Positions 1 to 7,050 of a stretch of DNA of 10,127 nt are shown here, in pieces; the first letter of the stretch is position 1, and every line of letters starts with the position of its first letter. A program made the translations under genes and the position numbers. The notes under the pieces were generated by a model, which saw only the letters and a list, made by a program, of their open reading frames with translations, had not been told where the DNA came from and searched no databases. Source of the DNA: Candidatus Dadabacteria bacterium. Its GTDB lineage: Bacteria; J088. The stretch spans positions 1 to 10,127 of the forward strand of contig RFIY01000014.1 in NCBI GenBank assembly GCA_003695505.1. The letters are read 5' to 3'.

Positions 1-512
1 ATCCGCACCTGCCCGACGGCGCCGGCCAGAAACGCCTCGGTCAGGTCTCCGGCGATGCGGGCGACCAGCTCCGGCGACGGCGGCTCCGGCAGCGGAGCTA
101 CAGAACCCAGTGTTTGCCAGCCACGGCGCTTCGCCTGCTCAGTCGACTTGCGGCCGACGGTGTAAAAGACCACATCGTTCGGGGAGAGGCCTTCCTCTTC
201 CAGATGTCTTAACGTCGTCCGAATAATGTTGGAATTGAATGCCCCGCAGAGACCGCGGTCCGAGGAGACGAGTACATACAGCCGCGGAGCCTGGCTGCTG
301 CCGGGCTGCAACAGCGGATGCTGCAGTCCCTCGCCACGCGCGACAAGCGACGTCAACGTTTGACGCAATTCGTCTGCATAGGGACGAAACGCGCGCACGC
401 GCTCTTCGGCGCGACGCAGCTTGGCGCCGCTGACGAGCTTCATCGCTCGCGTGATCTGCTGCGTGTTGCGGACCGTGCCGATCCGCTTCTTGATCGCACG
501 CAGATTGGACAT
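1..512 (-). CDS. atpG: ATP synthase F1 gamma subunit (3' part cut by window edge)
   Basis: Gamma is the central rotor shaft of F1; it turns inside the alpha3beta3 ring and links proton flow through Fo to ATP synthesis. The first 170 codons are visible, running off the left edge; the family is usually about 290 residues, so roughly 120 are missing. The N-terminus reads [20 protein letters not shown] followed by TRAMKLVSGAKLRRAE, the very conserved N-terminal helix of gamma that forms half of the coiled coil. A later segment, LVSSDRGLCGAFNSNI at about residues 82-97, is the conserved core of the gamma Rossmann-like domain. The ATG (512-510) shares its A with the stop of atpA (TGATG), so its translation is probably coupled to atpA. 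The beta and epsilon genes would be expected next, outside the window. Confidence 0.97.
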   Translation of the reverse strand, partial: MSNLRAIKKRIGTVRNTQQITRAMKLVSGAKLRRAEERVRAFRPYADELRQTLTSLVARGEGLQHPLLQPGSSQAPRLYVLVSSDRGLCGAFNSNIIRTTLRHLEEEGLSPNDVVFYTVGRKSTEQAKRRGWQTLGSVAPLPEPPSPELVARIAGDLTEAFLAGAVGQVR

Positions 513-2026
513 CAGGCACTCACCTCGAATCCTTCGGCAAACGTCCTGATCGCGTTGTCGAGACGTTCGCGGATGTCATCCGACAGATCTTTCTTTTCGG
601 CAATGTCCTTGAGCAGATCCGGGTGACTGGCGTCGATGTATGCCAGCAATTCCTGCTCAAACCGTTGCACATCGGCGGTCGGCAACGGATCGAGGTAGCC
701 ATTCGTACCGGCATAGATCGACACGACCTGGCGTTCGACCGGCATCGGCTGATACTGAGCCTGCTTCAGCAGCTCGGTCAGGCGCTCGCCACGGTGCAGT
801 TGCTGCTGGGTCACCTTGTCGAGGTCGCTACCGAACTGCGCGAAGGCCTTGAGCTCGCGGTACTGCGCCAATTCGAGGCGTAACGTACCGGCAACCTTCT
901 TCATGGCCTTGATCTGCGCCGAACCACCAACCCGCGAGACCGAGATCCCGACGTTAATGGCCGGGCGGATCCCCGAGTAGAACAGGTCCGCCTCCAGGAA
1001 GATCTGACCGTCGGTAATCGAGATCACATTCGTCGGAATGTATGCCGACACGTCGCCAGCCTGCGTCTCGATGATCGGCAGCGCGGTCAGGCTGCCACCA
1101 CCGTTGTCTTCGTGCAGCTTGGCCGCACGTTCGAGCAACCGGCTGTGGACATAGAACACGTCACCGGGATAGGCTTCACGACCCGGCGGGCGGCGGAGCA
1201 GCAAAGACAGCTCGCGGTAGGCGACCGCCTGCTTGGAGAGGTCATCGTAGATGATCAGCGCGTGCATGCCGTTGTCGCGGAAATATTCGCCCATCGCGCA
1301 ACCCGTATAGGGCGCGAAGAACTGGAGCACGGCGCTTTCGGAGGCCGTCGCGCTGACGACCGTCGTGTATTCCATTGCGCCCGATTTTTCGAGCCGGTCG
1401 ACGACCTGGGCGACCGTCGAGCGCTTCTGGCCGACCGCAACGTAAATGCAGTGTACGTCGGTGTTTTTCTGATTGATGATCGCGTCGACGGCAATCGCGG
1501 TCTTCCCGGTCTGGCGGTCACCAATGATCAGCTCACGCTGGCCGCGACCGATCGGAATCATCGCATCGACCGCCTTCAGGCCTGTCTGCATCGGCTCAGA
1601 AACCGGCTCGCGGACGATGATACCCGGGGCCTTCTTTTCGACGACGGCGTAGGTGTCGGTCTCGATCGGACCCTTGCCATCGATCGGCTGGCCGAGTGCG
1701 TTGACGACGCGGCCGAGCAACGCTTTACCGGTCGGGACCTGAAGAATCCGTCCGGTCCGGCGAACGGAGTCGCCTTCCTTGATGTGCTCGTAGTCGCCCA
1801 TAATGGCGACGCCGACGTTGTCCTCTTCGAGGTTCAGGACCACACCAAAGGTTTCTCCGGGCAGTTCGACCATCTCTCCGGTAAACGCATTGTCAAGCCC
1901 GTAGACGCGACAAATACCGTCACCCTGCGAGAGAACGGTCCCCGTTTCCTCGGTCTGGACAACCTGTTCGAAGGATTCAATCTGTTCTTTGAGAATCCTG
2001 GTGATTTCTTCGGCGCGGAGCTTCAT
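512..2026 (-). CDS. atpA: ATP synthase F1 alpha subunit
   Basis: This is the alpha subunit of the F1 ring, 504 residues, the normal family length. Alpha carries the non-catalytic nucleotide sites and donates the arginine finger to the catalytic beta sites. The beta-barrel domain occupies about residues 1-95. The P-loop GDRQTGKT is at 169-176 and the Walker B strand ALIIYDD at 256-262. The ATPase alpha/beta signature [10 protein letters not shown] is at 355-364, and SRVGG at 364-368 contains the arginine-finger residue R365. The C-terminal helical domain follows and includes the conserved stretch around residues 384-400. The ATG overlaps the delta stop by four bases (ATGA), and the delta 3' end supplies an AAAGGGG Shine-Dalgarno about 11 bases upstream. 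All key residues are present, so I expect a functional protein. Confidence 0.99.
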   Translation of the reverse strand: MKLRAEEITRILKEQIESFEQVVQTEETGTVLSQGDGICRVYGLDNAFTGEMVELPGETFGVVLNLEEDNVGVAIMGDYEHIKEGDSVRRTGRILQVPTGKALLGRVVNALGQPIDGKGPIETDTYAVVEKKAPGIIVREPVSEPMQTGLKAVDAMIPIGRGQRELIIGDRQTGKTAIAVDAIINQKNTDVHCIYVAVGQKRSTVAQVVDRLEKSGAMEYTTVVSATASESAVLQFFAPYTGCAMGEYFRDNGMHALIIYDDLSKQAVAYRELSLLLRRPPGREAYPGDVFYVHSRLLERAAKLHEDNGGGSLTALPIIETQAGDVSAYIPTNVISITDGQIFLEADLFYSGIRPAINVGISVSRVGGSAQIKAMKKVAGTLRLELAQYRELKAFAQFGSDLDKVTQQQLHRGERLTELLKQAQYQPMPVERQVVSIYAGTNGYLDPLPTADVQRFEQELLAYIDASHPDLLKDIAEKKDLSDDIRERLDNAIRTFAEGFEVSA

Positions 2027-2580
2027 GCCTGGCTCACCCCTTTACGTATTTCGTCTCCGAGTCGGCGTAGCTGATGCTGCAGGCTGGCGTCCCATACGGT
2101 ATGGCCAACCTGGACGCGAAATCCGCTCAGCAGCGATCGATCCGCACGCCACTCGATTCGGGCTTGTCGGTTGATGATAGTGCCGATCGCATCGGCAATC
2201 TTGTTGCGCAAATCTTCATCCAGATCGAAGGCCGTCAGGCCCTCGCCTCGAACCACGCCAGCGCGCCGGTCGAGCTCCTGCTCCAGCTCGACGACGATAC
2301 GCCCGACGACGGGCAGTCGCTGCTTGAGCAGACAGACCCGCAACAGTCCGCGAATCAACGCAGAGGCGTCCTCCTGCGCGAGCACGGCATCGAGGAACGC
2401 AAGCTGCCGCTCGGGCGGCAACACCGGGTGCTGCAGCGCGACGGCACCATCTGCGCCTGATGCGAGCCATTCGGCCCACCCGCGCAGCTCATCCACGAGC
2501 GCGCCCAGGTCGGCGCCCGCATCGTCAGCGGCCGCGATCAGCGCTGCCGCATACCGTCGCGCAATGACTTCCTGGCTCAT
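2023..2580 (-). CDS. atpH: ATP synthase F1 delta subunit
   Basis: Delta (OSCP in mitochondria) sits on top of F1 and ties the alpha3beta3 ring to the b/b' peripheral stalk. The ORF encodes 185 residues, as usual for the family. The N-terminus has the typical ARRYAAAL motif (residues 7-14). The C-terminal part contains [22 protein letters not shown], matching the conserved delta pattern L-GG-V-VG--V-D-S----L; the second glycine of the usual GG pair is replaced by phenylalanine. The gene overlaps the stop of atpF (ATGA) and the start of atpA (ATGA) by four bases each. An AAAGGTG ribosome binding site lies about 8 bases before the ATG. Sequence conservation of delta is low in general, so position in the operon is a strong part of the call. 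Confidence 0.96.
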   Translation of the reverse strand: MSQEVIARRYAAALIAAADDAGADLGALVDELRGWAEWLASGADGAVALQHPVLPPERQLAFLDAVLAQEDASALIRGLLRVCLLKQRLPVVGRIVVELEQELDRRAGVVRGEGLTAFDLDEDLRNKIADAIGTIINRQARIEWRADRSLLSGFRVQVGHTVWDASLQHQLRRLGDEIRKGVSQA

Positions 2581-3140
2581 GCTTCGGCACCTTTCAGTCC
2601 CGCGAGACGCAGCTCGTCGTATTTCCGGTCGACACCGGAATCAACACGTTCTTCGAGTTTGGTTCGCGCCGCGGCAGTCAATTCCGCAGCGGCACGCTCG
2701 AGCAGCTCACGGCTGGCGGCACGCTCGGCGGCAATCGCCTGAAGCTCGGCGGCGCGGCGCGCTGCGTCCGCCTGCGCGCGGGCGTCGGTGATCAGCTTTT
2801 CTGCCTGCGCGCGACCGGCGCGCTCAAGACCCTCGATCAGCTCGTTGGCTTCCTTGTCGACATCTGCAAGGCGGCGCTCAGCATCTTCGAGTTCGGCCAG
2901 CAGCGCATCGCGCTCGGCTTCGACCTTGTGCAGCGTAGTCGTAATCCGGTCGTAGCGATTACGAACCGCTACGGAAACGGGCTTACGCATTTTCCAGACG
3001 ATCAACCCGACAAACAGAATAAAGTTGATCACGGCGTAAACCAGCAGCGTCTTGCCGTGCGCTTCGCCGTGGGCCCCCTCGGACGCGTACAGTGGCGACG
3101 CCGCGGCGGCCAGCATAAACAGCGTCAGCAAGCGAACCAT
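2577..3140 (-). CDS. atpF: ATP synthase Fo b subunit with N-terminal signal-like segment
   Basis: This is one of two b-type peripheral stalk subunits, 187 residues from the ATG chosen here. Residues 3-14 are hydrophobic and followed by SPLYASEG, which looks like a signal peptide cleaved after A19. A short histidine-containing stretch (SEGAHGEAHGK, 20-30) precedes the membrane helix at about 31-49. The rest is a long charged Ala/Glu/Arg/Lys-rich helix typical of the right-handed b coiled coil, binding delta at its end. A GTG three bases upstream (3143) is also possible, but an AAGGGGG Shine-Dalgarno lies 7 bases before the ATG and only 4 before the GTG, so I prefer the ATG. The ATG overlaps the b' stop by one base (TGATG). 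An N-terminal extension ahead of the membrane helix is, as I recall, common in b subunits of former Deltaproteobacteria. Confidence 0.94.
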   Translation of the reverse strand: MVRLLTLFMLAAAASPLYASEGAHGEAHGKTLLVYAVINFILFVGLIVWKMRKPVSVAVRNRYDRITTTLHKVEAERDALLAELEDAERRLADVDKEANELIEGLERAGRAQAEKLITDARAQADAARRAAELQAIAAERAASRELLERAAAELTAAARTKLEERVDSGVDRKYDELRLAGLKGAEA

Positions 3141-3574
3141 CACGCGGCCCCCTTCAGCAGTTGCGCGGTCGCCTGATCTGCCAGTGCGTCAATTTCGGCG
3201 CCGACCGCAGCCTCGGCCTGCTGCTTTTGTTGCGCGATTTCGGCCAGGGCCTTGTCGAGAGCCGCCCGGGCTTCATCCTGCGCCTGTTCGACGATAGCGG
3301 CAGCTTCACTCCGGGCCGCTTCCAGCACCTCGTCGCGCCGCTGCTGCCCGGTGGCGCGCGCCGCATCCAGCCTGGCGCGCCGGGTGGCTTCCGCATTTTC
3401 GATCTTTTCCCGCAACTCCGCAAAGCCCTCGGCCGCGCCTTCGGTGTCGGCAAAACGCTCGTCGAGCACCTGCAGGTATGGATCAAACAGCCACGCCCGG
3501 ACCAGTCGGTAAACAATGATGAACCAGACCGCAAGTACGGCTGTCTGTGGCAGATTGGGGATCAACTGTTCCAT
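3140..3574 (-). CDS. atpF': ATP synthase Fo b' subunit
   Basis: The second, shorter b-type subunit (144 residues) would pair with the product of the next gene to form a heterodimeric peripheral stalk, as in chloroplasts, cyanobacteria and many deltaproteobacterial lineages. The N-terminal membrane helix is about residues 9-28, followed by the conserved FDPYLQVLDER segment (30-40). The rest is a continuous charged, alanine-rich helix with the usual E/Q/A/R composition. It has no signal peptide, unlike its partner. The ATG at 3574 is the only plausible start, since an in-frame TAA lies five codons upstream. Notably, I see no convincing Shine-Dalgarno before it, whereas the downstream genes have good ones. 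It is the first gene of the cluster; no atpB or atpE precedes it within the window. Confidence 0.93.
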   Translation of the reverse strand: MEQLIPNLPQTAVLAVWFIIVYRLVRAWLFDPYLQVLDERFADTEGAAEGFAELREKIENAEATRRARLDAARATGQQRRDEVLEAARSEAAAIVEQAQDEARAALDKALAEIAQQKQQAEAAVGAEIDALADQATAQLLKGAA

Positions 3575-3960
3575 CGTCGTATGCCGTTATCGCTTCGTCG
3601 AGCGTCCATCGTGTTCAAACCGGGTGGGACACCCGCCTGTTCCAATCCTGAGCTTCAGTCTGCGGCCGTGAATCCGAACACCGATGCCCCGCCGATTGCT
3701 GGTCGGTCGCATCAGAACGAGGTTGGATCCGGACCGGATGTTCGTTTGAAGGAACGTTTGCCGTCCTGCCACCGGAGCGACAGTGCGAGCATCCTTGCAG
3801 AGTGTATCTTTATATCATGAGAGGCGCGGATGCGCCATGGCTGCCTTTGAACAGATGCTGCGCAATCGCGAGTCAAATTGCCAACTGCTGGTCAGGCCTT
3901 TGACGCAACGGATGATTGAGGCGGAATCGCGGACACTGCGTCCTCATGAAACACCCTCGG
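3575..3960. other. 386-base intergenic region upstream of the ATP synthase genes
   Basis: No convincing gene is seen between the Nif3-like stop and atpF'. The region should hold the promoter of the atp cluster, but I cannot point to one with good hexamers. The only AT-rich patch, 3804-3816, reads on the minus strand as a TATAAA/GATACA pair (3814-3809 and 3809-3804) without a recognisable -35. It contains a perfect 13-base palindrome ATCCGGACCGGAT (3727-3739), a possible protein-binding site. It also has a small GGCGC-ggat-GCGCC hairpin (3823-3836), without a following T-run on either strand. Short ORFs on both strands lack ribosome binding sites and recognisable protein features. Confidence 0.5.
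3727..3739. repeat. Perfect 13-base palindrome in the atp upstream region
   Basis: ATCCGG-A-CCGGAT is perfectly self-complementary around a single central base. It lies about 155 bases upstream of the atpF' start, within the region expected to carry the atp promoter. A one-base centre favours a duplex operator site over an RNA hairpin. A chance occurrence in GC-rich DNA cannot be excluded. Confidence 0.35.
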
Positions 3961-4704
3961 TCAACCTCCGGTTGGCAAATCCAGTGGAACGTGCGTGACA
4001 TCGAACGCTTCCGCCAACGCCTGCCCGAGGGCACGGACGCCGACGGTCTCGGTCTGATAATGGCCACCACACCAGATCCCCAGTCCCAGATCGCGCGCCA
4101 GGACACGATCATGGTGATCGACCTCGCCAGTCAGCAGGATCGAGGCACCGACCAGCGCAGCTTCGCGCACAAGCGAACCGCCGTTGCCGCTGACCACCGC
4201 CAGGCGGCCGGCCCGCACCGGCGGCACCGCCTCAACGATCTCGAAACCGAGTCGCGCAGCAGCAGCCTCTGGACCGTCCAGCGAAGTGTCGCCAATACGA
4301 CCGACGGCGCAGCCTTCGAACGTCCCGAATGGCTCGATGCGATCCAGCCCGAGCCGATCCGCCAGGATCGCATTGTTGCCGTATAGCTCGTGACTGTCGA
4401 GCGGCAGATGGGCACTGTACAGGCCGCACGGCGCAGCCAGCAGCGCAGACAGCAGGCGGTAGCGTTCGCGCGTGACCGGCTGCACGCCCCCCCAGAACAT
4501 CCCGTGATGCACGAGCAACATCTGGGCTCCCGCCTCACGGGCCGCCTCTGCCGAGTGCGCACAGGCATCGACCGCCGTCGCGACGACCGAGATCTGATCC
4601 GGAGGTTCGACCTGTACCCCATTGTGCGCACCGCCAAAATCGGGATGCCCCGGAATGTCGAGGACGTCGTTGAGCCAGGCGATGATGTCGGCAGCCGTTG
4701 CCAT
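3961..4704 (-). CDS. Nif3/DUF34 family metal-binding protein (YbgI-like)
   Basis: This 247-residue protein belongs to the Nif3-like family (Pfam NIF3, DUF34; YbgI in E. coli), often annotated as GTP cyclohydrolase 1 type 2-like. These are toroidal hexamers with a dinuclear metal site; the cellular reaction is not settled. Visible family motifs include the N-terminal helix with a following HNGVQV segment (residues 27-32), the metal-binding LLVHHGMFWG (63-72), SAHLPLDSHE (97-106), TGEVDHHDRV (192-201) and the C-terminal GGHYQTE (213-219). H66, H67, H99, D103, H214 and E219 are the likely metal ligands by comparison with the family. The ATG at 4704 has AAAGGAG seven bases upstream, which decides it over an ATG 45 bases earlier. 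The length is that of the short form without the inserted PII-like domain. It is divergent from the SDR gene and shares the palindromic promoter with it. Confidence 0.93.
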   Translation of the reverse strand: MATAADIIAWLNDVLDIPGHPDFGGAHNGVQVEPPDQISVVATAVDACAHSAEAAREAGAQMLLVHHGMFWGGVQPVTRERYRLLSALLAAPCGLYSAHLPLDSHELYGNNAILADRLGLDRIEPFGTFEGCAVGRIGDTSLDGPEAAAARLGFEIVEAVPPVRAGRLAVVSGNGGSLVREAALVGASILLTGEVDHHDRVLARDLGLGIWCGGHYQTETVGVRALGQALAEAFDVTHVPLDLPTGG

Positions 4705-4744
4705 GCGAAGACTCCTTTGCAGTGGCCGGTCGGAAGCACGCGGG

Positions 4745-4757
4745 TACAATCATTGTA
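4745..4757. promoter_or_regulatory. Palindromic divergent -10 element / possible operator
   Basis: TACAAT-C-ATTGTA is a perfect inverted repeat around one base. It lies in the 52 bases between the Nif3-like start and the SDR start. Read on the plus strand, TACAAT (4745-4750) is a 5/6 match to the sigma70 -10 hexamer. Read on the minus strand, the same hexamer occurs at 4757-4752. The plus-strand hexamer is preceded by GGG, and no good -35 is present at 16-18 bases on either strand. The plus-strand -10 would place the transcript start at about the A of the SDR start codon. The minus-strand start would leave a leader of about 40 bases containing the AAAGGAG site of the Nif3-like gene. A repressor binding the symmetric site would control both genes. 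Confidence 0.5.
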
Positions 4758-5683
4758 TGCATTTCCTGGTCACAGGTGGGCGCAGCGATGTTGCGCGCGC
4801 AACCGTCGAAGGGCTGGTGGCGCGCGGGCACCGCGTCAGTTGGCTTGGCCCGAGCCTGATGTTGCCGGGCCGGCGCGGCATCATACAGATCCCACGGCAC
4901 GATGCACCGTGGCGCGTGACCGATTTTCGCGGCCTCGACGGAATCCTCCATCTGGCGGGGCCCCACCCGAACCAGCACCTGAGCGACGCTGATCCGCGCG
5001 AGCAGGCGCGCTTTGTGCAGACCCTGTTTCGGCGCGCCGCGGATGCTGGCGTCCAGCGCGCCGTCGCGATCGGCGTCGTCTCGAACCCGCGCGTCCAGGA
5101 TCATCCGTTCGTCCGAACCAAACAGGCGATGGAACAGGCGATTCGCGACAGCGGCATCCCCGCGACCATTTTCCGCGCGCCATGGCTGTATGGCTCCAAT
5201 GATGATTTCCTGACGCGGCTGTGGAAGTGGATTCGCGGACGCAACGTGCTGCTGGTGCCGGGGCTGTCGCAGGCGCCGGTACAGCTCTGTAGCGAGACCC
5301 TGCTCGCCGATGCGATCGTGCAAGCCATCGAACGCCCGCCAGGACGCCTGCGCATCTACGAAGCGGCCACGGCGTCACCGATTTCGCTCGGTGAACTGAT
5401 TACGCAGCTCGGGCTGATCGTGCGCGGCAAGGCGCCGGTGATCGTACCCGTCTCACGTCATGCTTTCTCGGTTCGCGGCCCGCTGCGCGTCGTCGGACTG
5501 ATTCCGTTGCGAAGCCCGATGTGGACCTTGCTCGAAAGCGGCCTGACGTGCGCGACCGTGGCCTTCGAGCGCGACTTTGGGATTCGGGTACAACCGGCCC
5601 GGCGGGCGCTGATCGAGTTCGTGCGCAGTCTCGACAGCGGCACGCGGCAATCCGGGCGCCACATCAGTCGCGCTGCGGGTTAA
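4757..5683 (+). CDS. Atypical SDR, NAD(P)-dependent epimerase-like protein
   Basis: This 308-residue protein is an extended/atypical short-chain dehydrogenase. It has the Rossmann start MHFLVTGG (1-8) with VARGHRV (21-27) at the end of the first helix, DGILHLAG (61-68) as the strand-4 motif and FRAPWLYG (139-146), the usual R-P-x-x-x-YG segment. Next come PVQLCSETLLADAIVQAIER (174-193), the family's dimer/substrate segment, and ISLGELI (209-215). Two key sites are degenerate. The glycine-rich loop reads TGGRSDVA rather than TGGTGFIG. The catalytic YxxxK is FVRTK (118-122), with the tyrosine lost and K122 kept. It may therefore bind a nucleotide without normal dehydrogenase chemistry, as in NmrA- or NDUFA9-like proteins. 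The ATG has no Shine-Dalgarno and lies seven bases after a TACAAT hexamer, suggesting a leaderless mRNA. Its substrate is unknown. Confidence 0.88.
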   Translation: MHFLVTGGRSDVARATVEGLVARGHRVSWLGPSLMLPGRRGIIQIPRHDAPWRVTDFRGLDGILHLAGPHPNQHLSDADPREQARFVQTLFRRAADAGVQRAVAIGVVSNPRVQDHPFVRTKQAMEQAIRDSGIPATIFRAPWLYGSNDDFLTRLWKWIRGRNVLLVPGLSQAPVQLCSETLLADAIVQAIERPPGRLRIYEAATASPISLGELITQLGLIVRGKAPVIVPVSRHAFSVRGPLRVVGLIPLRSPMWTLLESGLTCATVAFERDFGIRVQPARRALIEFVRSLDSGTRQSGRHISRAAG

Positions 5684-5793
5684 CCTGGCGCGAATCCGCA
5701 GGCCCGTTCTCGCAACGCAGCAACCGATGAACGCTCACCGAGAATACCGGTGGACTCGGGATGTACCGGATACTGGTGGGTTTCAGTTGGTCC

Positions 5794-5818
5794 AAAAACC
5801 GCCAGAAGACTGGGGCGT
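5794..5818 (-). terminator. Possible Rho-independent terminator of recA-pilT
   Basis: On the minus strand, 20-45 bases after the pilT stop, a CCAG-tctt-CTGG hairpin (5813-5802) can be extended by a CG/CG pair across a small CC bulge. It is followed by GGTTTTTGG, with the T-run at 5798-5794. The stem is short, so efficiency is uncertain. A second, tighter AGGCG-ccgt-CGCCT hairpin (5825-5838) lies directly at the stop codon but lacks a T-run. Because the SDR gene converges here, termination of the minus-strand transcript would make sense. Confidence 0.4.
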
Positions 5819-5837
5819 CCCCGCAGGCGCCGTCGCC

Positions 5838-7028
5838 TCAGATCCGCTCGATTTCGAAGTCGTCGCCGCCTTCTCCGCCTCCGCCGCCACCGCCTTCCTC
5901 TTCGGTGAAGTCGGACCAGCCGACGTCGCTGGTACCGCCGACACCGGAGACGCGGAGCTTGAAGTCGTCGGGGTTCGAGGATTGCCGCAGCGCTTCTTCG
6001 AACGAAATCAGTCCCTTCTTGAGCAGCATATAGAGCGACTGGTCGAACGTCTGCATGCCGTAGGTCGTATGCCCCTGCTCGATCGCCGTCGGAATCTCAC
6101 GCGTCCGCTCGGAGTCGATGATCAGCTCACGGATCCGGTGCGTCACGCGCATGATTTCGAGCGCGGGCACGCGCCCCTTGCCATCGACCGTCGGGACGAG
6201 GCGCTGGCAGATCACACCCTTGAGGATCGCCGCCAGTTGCAACCGCACCTGCTTCTGTTGGTACGGCGGGAACACCGACACGATCCGGTTGATCGTCTCG
6301 GTCGTATCCATCGTGTGCAACGTACTCATGACGAGGTGGCCGGTCTCGGCTGCGGTCAGCGCCGTCTCGATCGTTTCGAAATCGCGCATTTCACCGACCA
6401 GAATCACATCCGGATCCTGGCGCAGCGCACTCTTGAGCGCGCCGGCAAACGACAGCGTATCGGTCCCGACCTCGCGCTGGTTGACGATCGAGCGTTTGTC
6501 GCGGATCAGGAATTCGACCGGATCCTCGACCGTCAGAATGTGGCGTGTCTTGCGGCTGTTGATGTAGTCGATCATCGCCGCGAGCGTCGTCGACTTACCG
6601 GAACCGGTCGTACCGGTGACCAGGATCAGACCGCGCTCCTCATCGGCGATCTGCTCCATAACCTTCGGCAGGTTCAGCGAATCGAAGTTCTGAATCGCGA
6701 ACGGAATCACCCGGAACACGATCCCGATCGTGCCGCGTTGCTGGAAGACGTTGACGCGAAAACGGCCCAGCCCCGGCACACCGTAGGCCAGGTCGATTTC
6801 GTGGGTCCGTTTGAATTCTTCTTTCTGGGCCGGATTCATCAGCCCGAACCCGATCTGGGTCACCTCGTCCGGCGTCAGCCGCTTGCCGTTCTTGAGCGGC
6901 ACGAGTGAGCCGCGCGTCCGAAACATCGGCGGCAGGCCCGCCTTGAGGTGGATGTCAGATGCGCCCCCCTTCAGCGCAATCTTCAGAATCGTATTGAGAT
7001 CGAGCTGCTGTTGAGCCGGGGAATTCAT
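5838..7028 (-). CDS. pilT: Type IV pilus retraction ATPase PilT
   Basis: PilT is the hexameric cytoplasmic ATPase that depolymerises type IV pili, powering twitching and DNA uptake. The 396-residue product has the N-terminal PAS-like domain (about 9-110, including GGASDIHLKAG at 21-31). Then come the Walker A GTTGSGKST (139-147), the Asp box ILTVEDPVEF (164-173), the Walker B region DPDVILVGEMRD (205-216) and the His box ETGHLVMSTLHT (228-239). HRIRELI (297-303) corresponds to the AIRNLIRE motif that marks true PilT rather than PilU. The family usually ends near residue 350-360; here an extra tail (about 362-396) is very rich in Gly, Glu and Asp, including a seven-glycine run. The ATG has AAGGAGG four to five bases upstream. 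It follows recA by 22 bases and is probably co-transcribed with it. Confidence 0.97.
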   Translation of the reverse strand: MNSPAQQQLDLNTILKIALKGGASDIHLKAGLPPMFRTRGSLVPLKNGKRLTPDEVTQIGFGLMNPAQKEEFKRTHEIDLAYGVPGLGRFRVNVFQQRGTIGIVFRVIPFAIQNFDSLNLPKVMEQIADEERGLILVTGTTGSGKSTTLAAMIDYINSRKTRHILTVEDPVEFLIRDKRSIVNQREVGTDTLSFAGALKSALRQDPDVILVGEMRDFETIETALTAAETGHLVMSTLHTMDTTETINRIVSVFPPYQQKQVRLQLAAILKGVICQRLVPTVDGKGRVPALEIMRVTHRIRELIIDSERTREIPTAIEQGHTTYGMQTFDQSLYMLLKKGLISFEEALRQSSNPDDFKLRVSGVGGTSDVGWSDFTEEEGGGGGGGEGGDDFEIERI

Positions 7029-7050
7029 CCAACCTCCTTCGTCGCGAACG

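Noticed and set aside
1112-2074. Long plus-strand ORF (320 codons) opposite atpA
   Set aside because: It is a shadow of the highly biased atpA codons; the product is a low-complexity mix of Arg, Asp, Val and Leu with no family motif. The same applies to the long plus-strand ORFs opposite pilT (5727-6908) and recA (7102-8142).
3587-3772. Minus-strand ORF of 61 codons between the Nif3-like gene and atpF'
   Set aside because: Arginine/glycine-rich product without recognisable features and no ribosome binding site; it looks like a chance ORF in GC-rich DNA.
3837-3998. Plus-strand ORF of 53 codons starting MAAFEQMLRNRES, overlapping the end of the Nif3-like gene
   Set aside because: The nearest purine-rich stretch is too far from the ATG, there is no promoter with good hexamers, codon third positions look less GC-rich than in the neighbouring genes, and the 3' part is antisense to a real gene. 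I would not annotate it without expression data.
4705-4749. Upstream ATG for the Nif3-like gene (15 extra residues, MYPRASDRPLQRSLR)
   Set aside because: It falls between the start codon and the palindromic promoter, lacks a Shine-Dalgarno, and the family starts at the following helix; the ATG at 4704 has AAAGGAG at ideal spacing.
5736-5752. CACCG-agaatac-CGGTG hairpin after the SDR gene, as a possible plus-strand terminator
   Set aside because: Only five base pairs with a seven-base loop and no T-run behind it.
5868-5905. Triplet-like CCT/CCG run on the plus strand
   Set aside because: It is the coding sequence of the glycine/glutamate tail of PilT, not an independent repeat element.
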